NCBI RefSeq assembly: GCF_001854885.1
Contig: NZ_MDDV01000059.1
Span: 186,001-250,000 of the forward strand
Origin: Ensifer sp. LCM 4579
GTDB lineage: Bacteria > Pseudomonadota > Alphaproteobacteria > Rhizobiales > Rhizobiaceae
Direction: 5' to 3'
Length of the DNA: 64,000 nt
Position 1 is the first letter of the stretch, and each line of letters starts with the position of its first letter. Of the stretch, positions 55,730 through 64,000 are shown piece by piece. Both the position numbers and the translations under genes were made by a program. The notes beneath the pieces are model-generated. The model did not search any database. It saw only the letters and a program-made list of their open reading frames with translations, and was not told where the DNA came from.

Positions 55730-56755
55730 TCAAAGGCCGCAATTGTACCGCGTATGCACCAATATCGGCGAATGCGACGGCTCGGTCGTGAAGCCGTTGA
55801 GATTGTCCTTTATCCATCTCGCCGCGGCAGTGACTTCGCTGGTGAAGTCGTGGGAGATGACGTAATCCATGATCCCGGATTCAAGCAGATTGCGGGAGTG
55901 GTTCGTCAGTTCGTGACCCACGAAAACGGTTTCGCCCGCTTTGCCGGCATTCTCCAGGGCCTTTGCAACGCCGCGATTTGCGCCGGCAACGTTGTAAATG
56001 GCCGCGGGGTGGCCGTTCGCTTCGAAATACCGGGTCAATTGCTCGCATGTGCTCTCCGGCCTGTCGTCAGAAATCACGCGTTCCTCGATCTTGAGATAAG
56101 GAAAATCGGAGCGGAGAACCCTGCGAAAGCCCATCTCGCGTTCCTGCTGGCAGCGGAATGGCACGCTCATGACGATCAGGATGCTGCTGCGTTCCTTCGG
56201 GAGCGCATTGCCGATGAGAAGCGCCGCGACGCTGCCGGCGGCATACTGGTCGTTTCCGATATAGGCACTGCGACGGGAACTGGGCAGATCCGTCGTCAGG
56301 CAGATGACCGGAATCCCGATCGTGCGGAGCTTCCTTATCGCCCGGTTGATTGCCGGATGCTCACGCGTGATGACCACGACACCGTCCGCTCCGCTGCCCT
56401 CCTGCTCGATTTGCCGCGCAAATGACACGGGATCGACCTCGCTCGTGGTCACATAGGCCCCCTCGATCTCGATGCCCGCAAGGGTCCGGTTGACCTCCGC
56501 TGCCGCGGCGGCCATAGCCGCATTGAAGGTTTCGCCCGAGTCACAGAACAGTCGGATCTGCACGGGAACATCGCTCTCCGTGCTCTCGTGCTTGAGTTTC
56601 TCCAGAGCCCCTAGGACGCGCGCTCTGGTGCGTTCCCGGACGCCGCTCCGGTTGTTCAAGACCCTGTCCACCGTCGCGGGCCCAACTCCGGCCAAGCGCG
56701 CAATTTCCTGGACCGTGGGGCCTTTCCAGACGCGATTCTGTGGATGATCGACCAT
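55730..56755 (-). CDS. LacI-family transcriptional regulator
   Basis: A 341-residue regulator with the LacI HTH (TVQEIARLAGVGPATVDRVL, residues about 14-33, then NNRSGVRERTRARVLGAL) and a periplasmic-binding-like sugar domain (about 60-340) similar to ribose-type receptors. It is divergent from the sugar ABC operon and most likely represses it. ATG 56755 is preferred because TTGGAGAAG serves as its ribosome site; a TTG four codons upstream overlaps it. Confidence 0.88.
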   Translation of the reverse strand: MVDHPQNRVWKGPTVQEIARLAGVGPATVDRVLNNRSGVRERTRARVLGALEKLKHESTESDVPVQIRLFCDSGETFNAAMAAAAAEVNRTLAGIEIEGAYVTTSEVDPVSFARQIEQEGSGADGVVVITREHPAINRAIRKLRTIGIPVICLTTDLPSSRRSAYIGNDQYAAGSVAALLIGNALPKERSSILIVMSVPFRCQQEREMGFRRVLRSDFPYLKIEERVISDDRPESTCEQLTRYFEANGHPAAIYNVAGANRGVAKALENAGKAGETVFVGHELTNHSRNLLESGIMDYVISHDFTSEVTAAARWIKDNLNGFTTEPSHSPILVHTRYNCGL

Positions 56756-56771
56756 CGTCTTCTCCAAAGCT

Positions 56772-56788
56772 TGATGTGAAAGACATCA
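56772..56788. promoter_or_regulatory. Candidate LacI-family operator near the regulator start
   Basis: TGATGT-GAAAG-ACATCA is a 6-base inverted repeat with a 5-base spacer, 17 bases upstream of the LacI start. It would suit autoregulation. Confidence 0.45.
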
Positions 56789-56887
56789 TCACGAAAGTCT
56801 GCACCGTTTGCAATGCCAGATTTGCGAGTGGTTTGCCTGTAATTTGCTTTTCGTACCAGATATGATGAATATAACATCACAAAATGG

Positions 56888-56906
56888 CATTCATGTTTCT
56901 TGAATG
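56888..56906. promoter_or_regulatory. Candidate operator upstream of the sugar-binding protein gene
   Basis: CATTCA-N7-TGAATG lies 50 bases before the binding-protein ATG, where a repressor could block transcription. Its arms differ from the repeat at 56772, so only one of the two may be the LacI site. Confidence 0.35.
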
Positions 56907-56955
56907 ATGCATTTACGATCGAGATAATGAGGTCGTCAAAAAGGAGGAGGATCCC

Positions 56956-57987
56956 ATGAACTGCAAAAAATCCATGTTGCTCTCTGCTCTGCTGGCGGCC
57001 ACCGCGTTTGCTGGTGTCGCCCATGCCCAGGACGCCGAGAAACAGTACCGCTTCGTCATGGTCTCTCACATCGGATCGAACGATCCGAACATGGGTTGGC
57101 TGACGAAATCGATGGAAGAGTTCGAAAAGAAGTATCCGAACGTCAAAACCGAATATATCTCCACCAACAACTACTCGGTGCAGGAGCACGTTCGTCTTCT
57201 CGAGCAGGCGATTTCCACCCAGCCGGACGGAATTGCCGTACCGATTGTCAGTTCCGATGCTTTCGAAGGCCCGCTGCGCAAGGCGATCGAGGCCGGAATC
57301 CCGGTCGTGGCGTTCAATATTCCCGACGCGCGGCCCGAAGGCGAGCGCATTCCCTACCTGACCTATGTCGGCGGCGACGAGTATCTGACCGGCAAAAAGC
57401 TCGGCGAGTACGCGCTCGAAAAGGCGGAAGCGGGTGAAATCCCGAAGCCGACCCATGTCGTCTGCGCCAGCCACGACTCTGCGCACCAAGGTCTCAAGGC
57501 GCGTTGCCAAGGCATGAAAGACGCAATGGAAGCGGCCGACGCCAAGTTCGACGAGCTGTTCATCGGCGCCGAGCCGGCCACGGCACGCAACACGCTGCAA
57601 TCCTTTCTGCAGGCCAATCCAGACACCAACTACATCTTCACGGTTGCCGGATGGTCGTCGCCCTGGGCATGGGGCGTCGCCAAGGACATGGGCTTCGATC
57701 CGGATGTCGACGACAAGGGCGTCACGGTCCTGACCGTGGACGAAGGTCCGGTTTCGATCGAGGGCGTGCGTGCCGGTCACGTGCTGGCGACGAACAGCCA
57801 AGGCTTCTGGCTCCAGGGCTATGCTCCGATGGAGTGGCTCCTCTGGAACAAGGAGTTCGGTTATGCGCCGCAGTCCGACATCCTGACCGGTCCTGTCATC
57901 ATCAACAAGGACAACGCCGACAAATGGGCGGAGCTGGTCCGCGGCGTGTTCGGCGACAAGGCCTATGACGAGCAGAACACCTGGTAA
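56956..57987 (+). CDS. Sugar ABC transporter substrate-binding protein (RbsB/IbpA-like)
   Basis: A 343-residue periplasmic receptor of the ribose-type family (Peripla_BP_4). A signal peptide ends near residue 24 (VAHAQD). Family segments are SMEEFEKKYPNVKTEYI, EQAISTQPDGIAVPIVSSDA (about 78-97) and GIPVVAFNIPD. GGAGGAGGA lies 6 bases before the ATG. The ligand is probably a sugar or polyol that the downstream dehydrogenase and isomerase can process. Confidence 0.9.
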   Translation: MNCKKSMLLSALLAATAFAGVAHAQDAEKQYRFVMVSHIGSNDPNMGWLTKSMEEFEKKYPNVKTEYISTNNYSVQEHVRLLEQAISTQPDGIAVPIVSSDAFEGPLRKAIEAGIPVVAFNIPDARPEGERIPYLTYVGGDEYLTGKKLGEYALEKAEAGEIPKPTHVVCASHDSAHQGLKARCQGMKDAMEAADAKFDELFIGAEPATARNTLQSFLQANPDTNYIFTVAGWSSPWAWGVAKDMGFDPDVDDKGVTVLTVDEGPVSIEGVRAGHVLATNSQGFWLQGYAPMEWLLWNKEFGYAPQSDILTGPVIINKDNADKWAELVRGVFGDKAYDEQNTW

Positions 57988-58001
57988 GGGTTCCTCCCGA
58001 G

Positions 58002-58038
58002 GAGGGCAGCCGGACACCGGAAGGGTTCGGCTGCTCTC
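58002..58038 (+). other. Stem-loop after the sugar-binding protein gene
   Basis: GAGGGCAGCCG (58002-58012) pairs with CGGCTGCTCTC (58028-58038), an 11-bp stem with one G-U and a 15-base loop. No U-run follows. Confidence 0.6.
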
Positions 58039-58089
58039 CGTCGTCTGCGCGCTGTCAGTCGCGCACTCAAACGAGCGAGTCCAAGAATC

Positions 58090-59046
58090 ATGAAACAGCT
58101 TGTTCGGGGCCAGGGCTTCGGCGCCATCATCGGCGTCGTCGTCATGCTTTCGGCCTTCACCGTAGTCGACTTTTCCGGTTGGTGGACAGCCCAGACCATC
58201 TCGAATGTGGTCCAATTCACCGCCATATTGGGGTTTGTGGCAATGGGCCAGGCGCTGGTCATCATGGCCAAGGAGATCGATCTGTCCGTCGGGTCCGTCT
58301 ACGGGCTTACGGGCGTCGCCTTCATTACGCTCGAACCGACGCTTGGCGTCACAGGCTCCCTGATCGTGGCGCTCGGCATCGCCGCGTTCGTCGGCTTTCT
58401 TCAGGCAATCGCCGTGGTCAAGGGACAGTTGCCTTCGATGATCGTCACCTTGGGCGGCCTCTTCACCGCGCGCGGCATCATCTATGTCTGGACCGGCGGT
58501 TCCGTGCACAACTTCTCTGCGGCAGCCCGCAGCCATCCGATAACCCGCTTCCTCGGGGGTGAGCTCTTCGGCATCGAGGCGGCTATCTTCTGGCTGATCG
58601 TGGCCGCAGCCATTCTCAATCTCCTGCTCTGGACAACGCCGTTCGGGAACCGGCTTCTGGCAACGGGCGGCAGCAAAGAGAGCGCGGAGTCGCGGGGTGT
58701 GCGCACGGATCGGATCAAGATCGCTGCGTTCATGCTGTGTTCGCTGCTGGCGGGCTTTGCCGGAATCCTGACCTTGTGCGATCGGCCGCAAACCCATGTG
58801 ACTCTCGGCGAGCTGATGGAACTCGAAGCGATCTCGGCTGCGGTAATCGGCGGGTGTCTTCTGACGGGCGGGCGTGGCTCGCTCATCGGCGCGATTCTCG
58901 GAGCGCTCATCGTCGTGAGCTTTCGCTACGAGCTGATCGCGCTTGGCGCACCGTCTTCCTGGTTCATCACCTTTGTCGGGATCGTCCTGATCGTGGCGGT
59001 CATCTTCAACCAGAAACTGGCCCGTTGGCTCGGGCACAGCGTTTGA
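58090..59046 (+). CDS. Sugar ABC transporter permease (RbsC-like), first copy
   Basis: A 318-residue permease of the BPD_transp_2 family with about eight to ten spans. Signatures are MAKEIDLSVGSVYGLTG (about residues 59-75), GQLPSMIVTLGGLFTARGI and GNRLLATGGSKESAESRGVR (about 186-205). It probably forms a heterodimer with the second permease at 59840. It ends 17 bases before the ATPase gene. Confidence 0.9.
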   Translation: MKQLVRGQGFGAIIGVVVMLSAFTVVDFSGWWTAQTISNVVQFTAILGFVAMGQALVIMAKEIDLSVGSVYGLTGVAFITLEPTLGVTGSLIVALGIAAFVGFLQAIAVVKGQLPSMIVTLGGLFTARGIIYVWTGGSVHNFSAAARSHPITRFLGGELFGIEAAIFWLIVAAAILNLLLWTTPFGNRLLATGGSKESAESRGVRTDRIKIAAFMLCSLLAGFAGILTLCDRPQTHVTLGELMELEAISAAVIGGCLLTGGRGSLIGAILGALIVVSFRYELIALGAPSSWFITFVGIVLIVAVIFNQKLARWLGHSV

Positions 59047-59063
59047 CGCGGGAGGACGCTCAA

Positions 59064-59840
59064 ATGACGAATAATCATCCCCTCATTCAGGTCAAGAACC
59101 TGGAACTTTACTTCGGCGCTTTCCACGCCCTGAAGAACGTCTCAGTCGACTTTCACGCCGGTGAGCTCGTCGGCCTGGTTGGCGACAATGGCGCCGGCAA
59201 GACGACCCTGATCCGCGTTCTTTGCGGCATCTACGCGCCCACTTCGGGGGAAGTCTACTTCGATGGCAGAAAGGTCGAGAAGTTTCATCCGAAACTTGCC
59301 ATCGACCAGGGAATGGAGACGATCCAGCAATCGGTCGGTCTTTGCGACAACCTCTCGATCGCCCGCAACTTTTTCCTTGGGCGCGAGCCGGTCAAGCGCA
59401 TTCTCGGCATCCCGTTCCTCGATTTTGCCAAGATGCGGGACAAGTCGACGCGCGTAATCCGGGAGTTCGGCCTGCGCGACAACGTCTCGGCAGACGATGA
59501 AGTGGAGCGCCTGTCGGGCGGCGAACGCCAATCAGTGAAGATCGGCCGGGCGGTCGAGTTCAAGAACCGCGTCGTGATCATGGACGAGCCGACCAATCAT
59601 CTGTCGGTTCGCGAGCGTGAACACGTCAACGAACTTGCCGTTCAACTCAAGGAGCAGGGCCTTCTGGTCATCTACATCACGCACGACATCTTCCAGGTGC
59701 ACCGGATCGCCGACCGCGTCGTGATCATGGAAAACGGTGCGAAGGTCGCGGACGCTTCGACCGACTCGATGACGGCGGAAGAGCTGGAGGAAGTCATCCG
59801 TCAGGGCGGCCGCGTCGTCGAAAAGCGGGAGGCGGTCTGA
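59064..59840 (+). CDS. Sugar ABC transporter ATP-binding protein, single-domain
   Basis: A 258-residue ATPase with Walker A GDNGAGKTT (about residues 37-45), signature LSGGERQSVKIGRAV (about 151-165), Walker B VVIMDEPTNHLS and the switch histidine in YITHDIFQV. It has one nucleotide-binding domain, unlike the tandem-domain RbsA/AraG proteins (about 500 residues). In this it resembles FrcA-type rhizobial transporters. Its stop overlaps the next start (TGATG). Confidence 0.9.
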   Translation: MTNNHPLIQVKNLELYFGAFHALKNVSVDFHAGELVGLVGDNGAGKTTLIRVLCGIYAPTSGEVYFDGRKVEKFHPKLAIDQGMETIQQSVGLCDNLSIARNFFLGREPVKRILGIPFLDFAKMRDKSTRVIREFGLRDNVSADDEVERLSGGERQSVKIGRAVEFKNRVVIMDEPTNHLSVREREHVNELAVQLKEQGLLVIYITHDIFQVHRIADRVVIMENGAKVADASTDSMTAEELEEVIRQGGRVVEKREAV

Positions 59841-60814
59841 TGGCACTGGCAGCAGCAAAACCGCTGATCCGACGGCACGCGGAAATCGGCATCTTTCTGA
59901 TCGGCGCCGTCCTCATCGTCGTTTTCGCCACGACATCCGACGGAAGATGGGCGAATTTCTACAATATAGGAACAATCCTTCAGGTGACCGCCACGCTCGG
60001 CCTGATGAGCCTAGGCGTGGCCCTGGTGATCGGCACGGGCGAGATCGACATTTCCGTCGGCTCGACCTTCGGCATGGGAGCGCTGGTCTATCTGTGGCTG
60101 GCATCGCAGCTCGACCCTGCCGCGGCTGCCCTGGCCGCCGTCGTCGTGGGCGCCGCGATCGGCCTCCTGAATGGACTGCTCGTCACCCGGACCGGCACGC
60201 CGTCCCTCATCATCACGCTCGGCACGCTGATGATTTTTCGGGGCATTGCCATCGCACTGACCGAGGGGTTCTCCTTTTCCATACCCTATTCGGCGCGCAA
60301 GGGCTGGAGCTTCTCAGCTCTCGGCGGCAGCGAACTCCTCGGCTTCAACTCGGCGCTCTACTGGCTGATCCTAGCGCTCGTCGCACTGACGATAGTCTTG
60401 AAGGCAATGCCATTCGGAAACCGGTTGCTTGCCGTTGGCGGCTCGGCCGAAAGCGCGCATTCCCGTGGCGTCCGGGTCGATCGGATAAAGCTGGCAGCCT
60501 TCGTCCTCTGCGGCGCGCTCGCGGCCTTCGCGGGAACGCTCGAGGCCGGCAAGCTCGGTTTTGCCGACGGATCGATGGGGCGTCTCATGGAGTTGCAGGC
60601 GATCGCCTCGTGCGTGCTCGGCGGCTGCCTGCTTGCAGGTGGGCGAATCTCCCTAGTCGGAGCGTTGATGGGCGCCTTCGTCCTCTCCTCGATCCAGTCC
60701 TACCTCGTCGTGACGGGCGTCCGCCCGCAATGGTTCATGCTGCTCCTGGGCCTCATTGTCGTGCTCGCCGCCTATGGCGACCGATCTCTCCGCCAATGGG
60801 CGCTCAGAAAATAA
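59840..60814 (+). CDS. Sugar ABC transporter permease (RbsC-like), second copy
   Basis: A 324-residue BPD_transp_2 permease with the same signatures as the first copy: GTGEIDISVGSTFGMGAL (about residues 66-83), GTPSLIITLGTLMIFRGI and GNRLLAVGGSAESAHSRGVR (about 192-211). The two copies are clearly paralogous and flank the ATPase gene, suggesting an old duplication into a heterodimer. It ends ten bases before the dehydrogenase. Confidence 0.9.
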   Translation: MALAAAKPLIRRHAEIGIFLIGAVLIVVFATTSDGRWANFYNIGTILQVTATLGLMSLGVALVIGTGEIDISVGSTFGMGALVYLWLASQLDPAAAALAAVVVGAAIGLLNGLLVTRTGTPSLIITLGTLMIFRGIAIALTEGFSFSIPYSARKGWSFSALGGSELLGFNSALYWLILALVALTIVLKAMPFGNRLLAVGGSAESAHSRGVRVDRIKLAAFVLCGALAAFAGTLEAGKLGFADGSMGRLMELQAIASCVLGGCLLAGGRISLVGALMGAFVLSSIQSYLVVTGVRPQWFMLLLGLIVVLAAYGDRSLRQWALRK

Positions 60815-60824
60815 AGGATCCAAA

Positions 60825-61835
60825 ATGTCGGTCAGAATAGCGATCGTCGGCGCGGGTATCATGGGCGCCGACCATGCCCGGATTGTTTCCGAAGACCTGC
60901 CGGGTGCAATCCTGCAGGTGGTCTGCGACGCCTCGTCGGAACGCGCGCGTCATGTGGCCGAAAGCTCAGGCGCGACCGATGTCGCTACCGATCCGGTCGA
61001 GACGATCAGACGCAATGATGTCGACGCAGTGCTGATCGCCAGCCCCGACGAAACCCATGCACCCCTGTCGCTTGCCGCAATCGAAGCCGGCAAGCCGGTC
61101 CTTTGCGAAAAGCCCTTGTCGCAGAGCTCGAAGGAGTGCCTCGGCGTGATCGAGGCGGAGGTCGCACGCGGGCGTCAGTTCGTCCAGCTCGGCTTCATGC
61201 GCCGTTTCGATCCGTCCTACCGGAGCATGAAGGCATCGCTGGACGATGGTTCGCTCGGCCGCCCGATCATGATGCACAACTTCCACCGCAATGTGGAGGC
61301 ACCGGCCAACTTCACCGGCCAGATGGCGATCACCAATTCGGCGCCGCACGAGTTCGACGTCGCACGCTTCGTGCTCGGCGCCGACTACAGCGCCATTTCG
61401 GCCTTCCAGCCCACCGGTGTCGACGCATCGCAGACCGGCGCGCCGGTCTTCATGGTGCTTGAAACCGACAAGGGCCAGCTCGTCAACATCGAGATCAACA
61501 ACAATGCCGCCTATGGCTATGACGTGCGCGGCGAGCTCGTCGGGGAGAAAGGATCGATCTTTCTGAATGCGCCCGTATCTACGCGCCAAAACGGTGCGCT
61601 GATGGCGTTCGAGCGATATGCGCCGGATTGGCGACCGCGTTTTGCGGAGGCCTACCGGCTCCAGAACAAGGCTTTCCTGCACTTCGTTCGCACGGGGGAA
61701 TTCCCTGCCGGCGCGTCGGACGCCTGGGACGGCTATTGCGCGGCGCTCGTTGCCGAAGCCGGCGTCGAGGCTCTTCAGAAGGGCGAGCGTATCACCATTG
61801 CAGGGGCGGAAAAGCCGTCCCTGTACAACCGATAA
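60825..61835 (+). CDS. Gfo/Idh/MocA oxidoreductase (inositol 2-dehydrogenase-like)
   Basis: A 336-residue NAD-dependent dehydrogenase. It has the Rossmann motif GAGIMGADHARI (about residues 8-19), LCEKPLSQS with the catalytic Lys (about 94-102), and MRRFDPSYRSMK (about 126-137). An Asp/His pair lies in NSAPHEFDVARFVLG (about 172-186), as in IolG/scyllo-inositol dehydrogenases. AAAGGAT precedes ATG 60825. It would oxidise the imported sugar or cyclitol. A specific IolG label is not justified from sequence alone. Confidence 0.85.
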   Translation: MSVRIAIVGAGIMGADHARIVSEDLPGAILQVVCDASSERARHVAESSGATDVATDPVETIRRNDVDAVLIASPDETHAPLSLAAIEAGKPVLCEKPLSQSSKECLGVIEAEVARGRQFVQLGFMRRFDPSYRSMKASLDDGSLGRPIMMHNFHRNVEAPANFTGQMAITNSAPHEFDVARFVLGADYSAISAFQPTGVDASQTGAPVFMVLETDKGQLVNIEINNNAAYGYDVRGELVGEKGSIFLNAPVSTRQNGALMAFERYAPDWRPRFAEAYRLQNKAFLHFVRTGEFPAGASDAWDGYCAALVAEAGVEALQKGERITIAGAEKPSLYNR

Positions 61836-61847
61836 GAGGATAAGGCC

Positions 61848-62807
61848 ATGAAACTAGGGTTCGTTTCCGATAGTCTCGGCGGCATGACGTTCGACGCGCT
61901 TCTCGACAATGCCGCCCGCCTTGGCGTTTCCGGCGTCGAGGTCAATACGGGCGGCTGGTCGACCGCCCCGCATTTCGATTTGAAAACGATGAAGGCGAGT
62001 GCGCAAGCGCGCCGCGCCTTCGCCAAGGCGTTCGAGAGCCGCGGCCTTCAGGTGATTTCACTCAATGCCAACGGCAACCCGCTCCATCCAACCCAGCCGG
62101 AACAGGGCGACTGCCTGAGGGACACGATCCGCATTGCCGGCGAGATGGGCATCAAGACCGTCTGCGCCATGTCCGGCCTGCCGGCAGGCCGAGAGGGCGA
62201 CCTGACGCCGAACTGGGTCGTCTCTTCCTGGCCGCCGGAAACGCAGGAGATCCTGCGCTACCAGTGGGAGGAAAAGCTCCTCCCCTTCTGGACGGAGATC
62301 GCCGCTCTTTCGAAAGACTGCGGTGTGGAGCGCATCGCGCTCGAGCTTCACGGCAATCAGTGCGTCTACAATGTTCCGTCGCTTCTCAAGCTCAGGACGG
62401 CAGTCGGTCCCGTCATTGGGGCCAATCTCGATCCGTCGCATCTGTTCTGGATGGGAGCCGACCCACTCGGCGCAGCCGAGGCGCTCGGGGAAGCGATCTA
62501 CCACGTCCATGCCAAGGATACGCTGCTCAACCCTCCGGTGCAGGCAACGACGTCGCTTTTGGAAAACGGCTCGCTCATGAACATTCCCGCCCGGAGCTGG
62601 TCCTATATCACGCTCGGATTTGGCCATGGCGAGGAATGGTGGCGGCAATTCTGCTATCGCCTAAAGATGGCGGGCTATGATGACTGGCTTTCGGTCGAGC
62701 ACGAAGACGTTCTGCTCAACAGCCTCGAGGGGCTGGAGAAATCCATCGCCCTGCTCAAGGGTGTGATGCCCGTTGCCGAAAGTGATTACAGACCACAGGC
62801 GATCTGA
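61848..62807 (+). CDS. Sugar phosphate isomerase/epimerase (AP endonuclease 2-like TIM barrel)
   Basis: A 319-residue protein of the IolE/IolI-type TIM-barrel family. Metal ligands are suggested by ERIALELHGNQ (Glu/His near residues 164-173), NLDPSHLFWMGADP (Asp/His near 192-199), YHVHAKDT (about 218-225) and SVEHEDV (about 283). With the dehydrogenase 12 bases upstream it would form a two-step catabolic branch, like keto-sugar isomerisation or dehydration. AAGAGGATAA precedes the ATG. Confidence 0.87.
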   Translation: MKLGFVSDSLGGMTFDALLDNAARLGVSGVEVNTGGWSTAPHFDLKTMKASAQARRAFAKAFESRGLQVISLNANGNPLHPTQPEQGDCLRDTIRIAGEMGIKTVCAMSGLPAGREGDLTPNWVVSSWPPETQEILRYQWEEKLLPFWTEIAALSKDCGVERIALELHGNQCVYNVPSLLKLRTAVGPVIGANLDPSHLFWMGADPLGAAEALGEAIYHVHAKDTLLNPPVQATTSLLENGSLMNIPARSWSYITLGFGHGEEWWRQFCYRLKMAGYDDWLSVEHEDVLLNSLEGLEKSIALLKGVMPVAESDYRPQAI

Positions 62808-62916
62808 TCCCTGGTTGGCGAATGGACGCCGTGGCGACCGAAAGTCGCCCGTGGGCACTGATAGCATGTGTCGCCATGGCTTTCGCATCGGAGCAATTGT
62901 GAGAGGAAACCATGCA

Positions 62917-63201
62917 ATGCGCTCGGAGAAGGCCACCTGTCCGCCAAAGTCGCTCTTCGAGTTGAAATGCTTGATAGCCAAGCGACGTATCGTTCTCCCG
63001 GAGCGTTTGGAATGCGTTGTCAGAGAGGTCCTGAGAGAGCCCGAGATCGTTGCCTTCGGAAGTGCTGCTACGATCGCGCGCAAATGCCAAGTCTCCGAAA
63101 CGACCGTCCTGAGATTGCCCGGATATTTCGGCCTCAAGACATTCGCGGATCTGAGGCGCCTTTTTCAAGACCACTTGCGCGAGGTTGCATCGAAGACATA
63201 A
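62917..63201 (+). CDS. HTH-only RpiR-type protein
   Basis: A 94-residue protein matching the N-terminal HTH_6 domain of MurR/RpiR regulators: AATIARKCQVSETTVLRLPG (about residues 51-70), then YFGLKTFADLRRLF. The sugar-binding SIS domain (about 180 residues) is absent. GAGAGGA lies 9 bases before ATG 62917. It may be a genuine short regulator or a truncated gene; a RIME1-type repeat begins 28 bases after its stop, so a repeat-associated deletion is possible. Confidence 0.7.
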   Translation: MRSEKATCPPKSLFELKCLIAKRRIVLPERLECVVREVLREPEIVAFGSAATIARKCQVSETTVLRLPGYFGLKTFADLRRLFQDHLREVASKT

Positions 63202-63229
63202 GGCTCTCCGGTAATTGACCGCCAGCGTA

Positions 63230-63287
63230 GCGCATCGGCCCGAAAATCGTATCCAACTTTCCAATAAGACGCGTGGCGCTGTAAAGC
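63230..63287 (+). repeat. Internally deleted RIME1-type repeat
   Basis: It begins GCGCATCGGCCCGAAAATCG and, after a degenerate right arm, jumps to AATAAGACGCGTGGCGCTGT, the opposite end of the element. About 45 bases of the centre present in the 28716-28820 copy are missing. Confidence 0.7.
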
Positions 63288-63331
63288 GTGTCGCGTTCAA
63301 ACGTATTCGTCGCATGTCGTCGCGATCTGCT

Positions 63332-64000
63332 CTACCCCTCCTGCCCATCCTCCGGCGTCAGGTCCTGTTCGGCCTCGGGCACCTTCTGGTGCGTGAAGCC
63401 CTTGAGGCCGACCGCCGTTTCCTCCGCGTCCCTCTCGATTTCGATCTGGCTTTCGAGATAGTGCACCACCAGCTTCGCGACCGAGATCAGCGCGTGCAGG
63501 TGGATGCGCTCGTAGCCGTGCGAAGCGTCGACGCCGAAGGCGAGGAGGGCTGTGCGCACGTCGTGGCCGGCCTCGACGGCGGACGCGGCATCGGAGCGGT
63601 AGTAGCGGAAGACGTCCTTCTGGACGCGAATGCCGTTCGCGCCGCAAAGTTCGAACAGCTTCTTGCACAAATGGTAGTCGAACGGGCCGGTTTGGTCGGC
63701 CATGACGAGCGTGACGCCGAATTCCGAGGAGTTCTGGCCCGGCGCCGTGGTGCCGTTGTCGATGGCAACGAGCGAAGCGATATCGGGCGTGACCACGGCC
63801 GAGGCGCCGACGCCGACTTCCTCGCCGATGGTGAAGAGCCAATAGGTGTCGACCGGCGTCTCGACCTTTTCCCGGTTCATCGCTTCCAGCGCCGCCAGCA
63901 TCACCGCGACCCCCGCCTTGTCGTCGAGGTGCCGAGAGACGATGAAGCCGTTTTCCAGGAATTCCGGCGCGGGATCGATTGCGATGATATCGCCGACGTC
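63332..64000 (-). CDS. M42 family metallopeptidase (NAGGN-trio type), partial
   Basis: The visible 222 codons are the C-terminal part; the frame is open to the right edge, so the N-terminus lies outside. Catalytic features of M42 aminopeptidases are present: metal-bridging Asp in HLDDKAGVAV, the Glu-Glu pair in TIGEEVGVGA, Asp in VAIDNGTTAPG and the late His in DASHGYERIH. The asparagine-synthetase/GNAT-ATP-grasp/M42 trio is a recognised cassette for NAGGN, and this protein's length and character fit that M42 member. That subfamily call is from memory and moderately sure. It is about 14 kb from asnO here. Confidence 0.75.
   Translation of the reverse strand, partial: DVGDIIAIDPAPEFLENGFIVSRHLDDKAGVAVMLAALEAMNREKVETPVDTYWLFTIGEEVGVGASAVVTPDIASLVAIDNGTTAPGQNSSEFGVTLVMADQTGPFDYHLCKKLFELCGANGIRVQKDVFRYYRSDAASAVEAGHDVRTALLAFGVDASHGYERIHLHALISVAKLVVHYLESQIEIERDAEETAVGLKGFTHQKVPEAEQDLTPEDGQEG

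Noticed and set aside
56656-59037. 793-codon open frame on the minus strand
   Set aside because: It runs antisense to the LacI start, the sugar-binding protein and the first permease. Composition is of the Arg/Asp/His-rich antisense type and no domain is visible.

Overview
The window reads as an accessory replicon of a Sinorhizobium/Ensifer-type alphaproteobacterium. The reasons are: a complete thuEFGKAB trehalose/sucrose/maltose operon, an asnO-ngg pair for the osmolyte NAGGN, a TctDE-TctCBA system, a rhizobial nirK-nirV-nnrR-azu denitrification cluster, and several copies of a palindromic mosaic repeat of the RIME1 type. The base composition is uniformly GC-rich. In S. meliloti, as I recall, the thu and asnO-ngg genes lie on pSymB and the nir genes on pSymA. 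Their presence together here points to a related species or a rearranged chromid (inference). No rRNA, tRNA, CRISPR array, insertion sequence or replication origin was seen.

Layout. 0.2-6.6 kb: thuEFGK (ABC importer) and thuAB (3-keto-disaccharide pathway). 6.8-15.6 kb: nitrite-reduction island with an SPW membrane protein, a truncated hemN, a DUF2249/membrane protein/double DUF2249/SufT-like unit, nnrS, nirK, nirV, nnrR and pseudoazurin. Three near-identical TTTG-N8-CAAAG NnrR/FNR boxes tie this island together. No nor or nos genes are visible. 15.7-18.8 kb: a MacA-MacB-like exporter. 18.9-32.6 kb: mixed single genes, including a secreted Thr-rich protein, a NarL-type two-component pair with an SLC13 permease, a methyltransferase, a diguanylate cyclase, GFA, DUF302, MFS, a cupin, LysR, 3-hydroxybutyrate dehydrogenase and a patatin.

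32.9-39.0 kb: a bufferin-type RiPP operon made of a DUF2282 precursor, a DUF692/MNIO enzyme, a DUF2063 partner and a DoxX protein. It continues without a promoter-sized gap into an NDH-2-like flavoprotein, a membrane class III adenylate cyclase and a DUF3307 protein. This extension is the most interesting part of the window. 39.2-45.9 kb: TctDE two-component system with an extra periplasmic binding protein, divergent from tctCBA. 45.9-49.5 kb: asnO-ngg. 49.6-55.6 kb: peptide ABC importer with a fused permease-ATPase and a GntR regulator. 55.7-63.2 kb: LacI regulator divergent from a sugar/polyol ABC operon with an oxidoreductase, an isomerase and an HTH-only RpiR protein. The window ends inside an M42 peptidase that resembles the third member of the NAGGN trio.

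Every operon that starts with a binding protein carries a stem-loop between that gene and the next transporter gene. This probably sets a high binding-protein to permease ratio. The best intrinsic terminators are after the patatin gene and after tctA.
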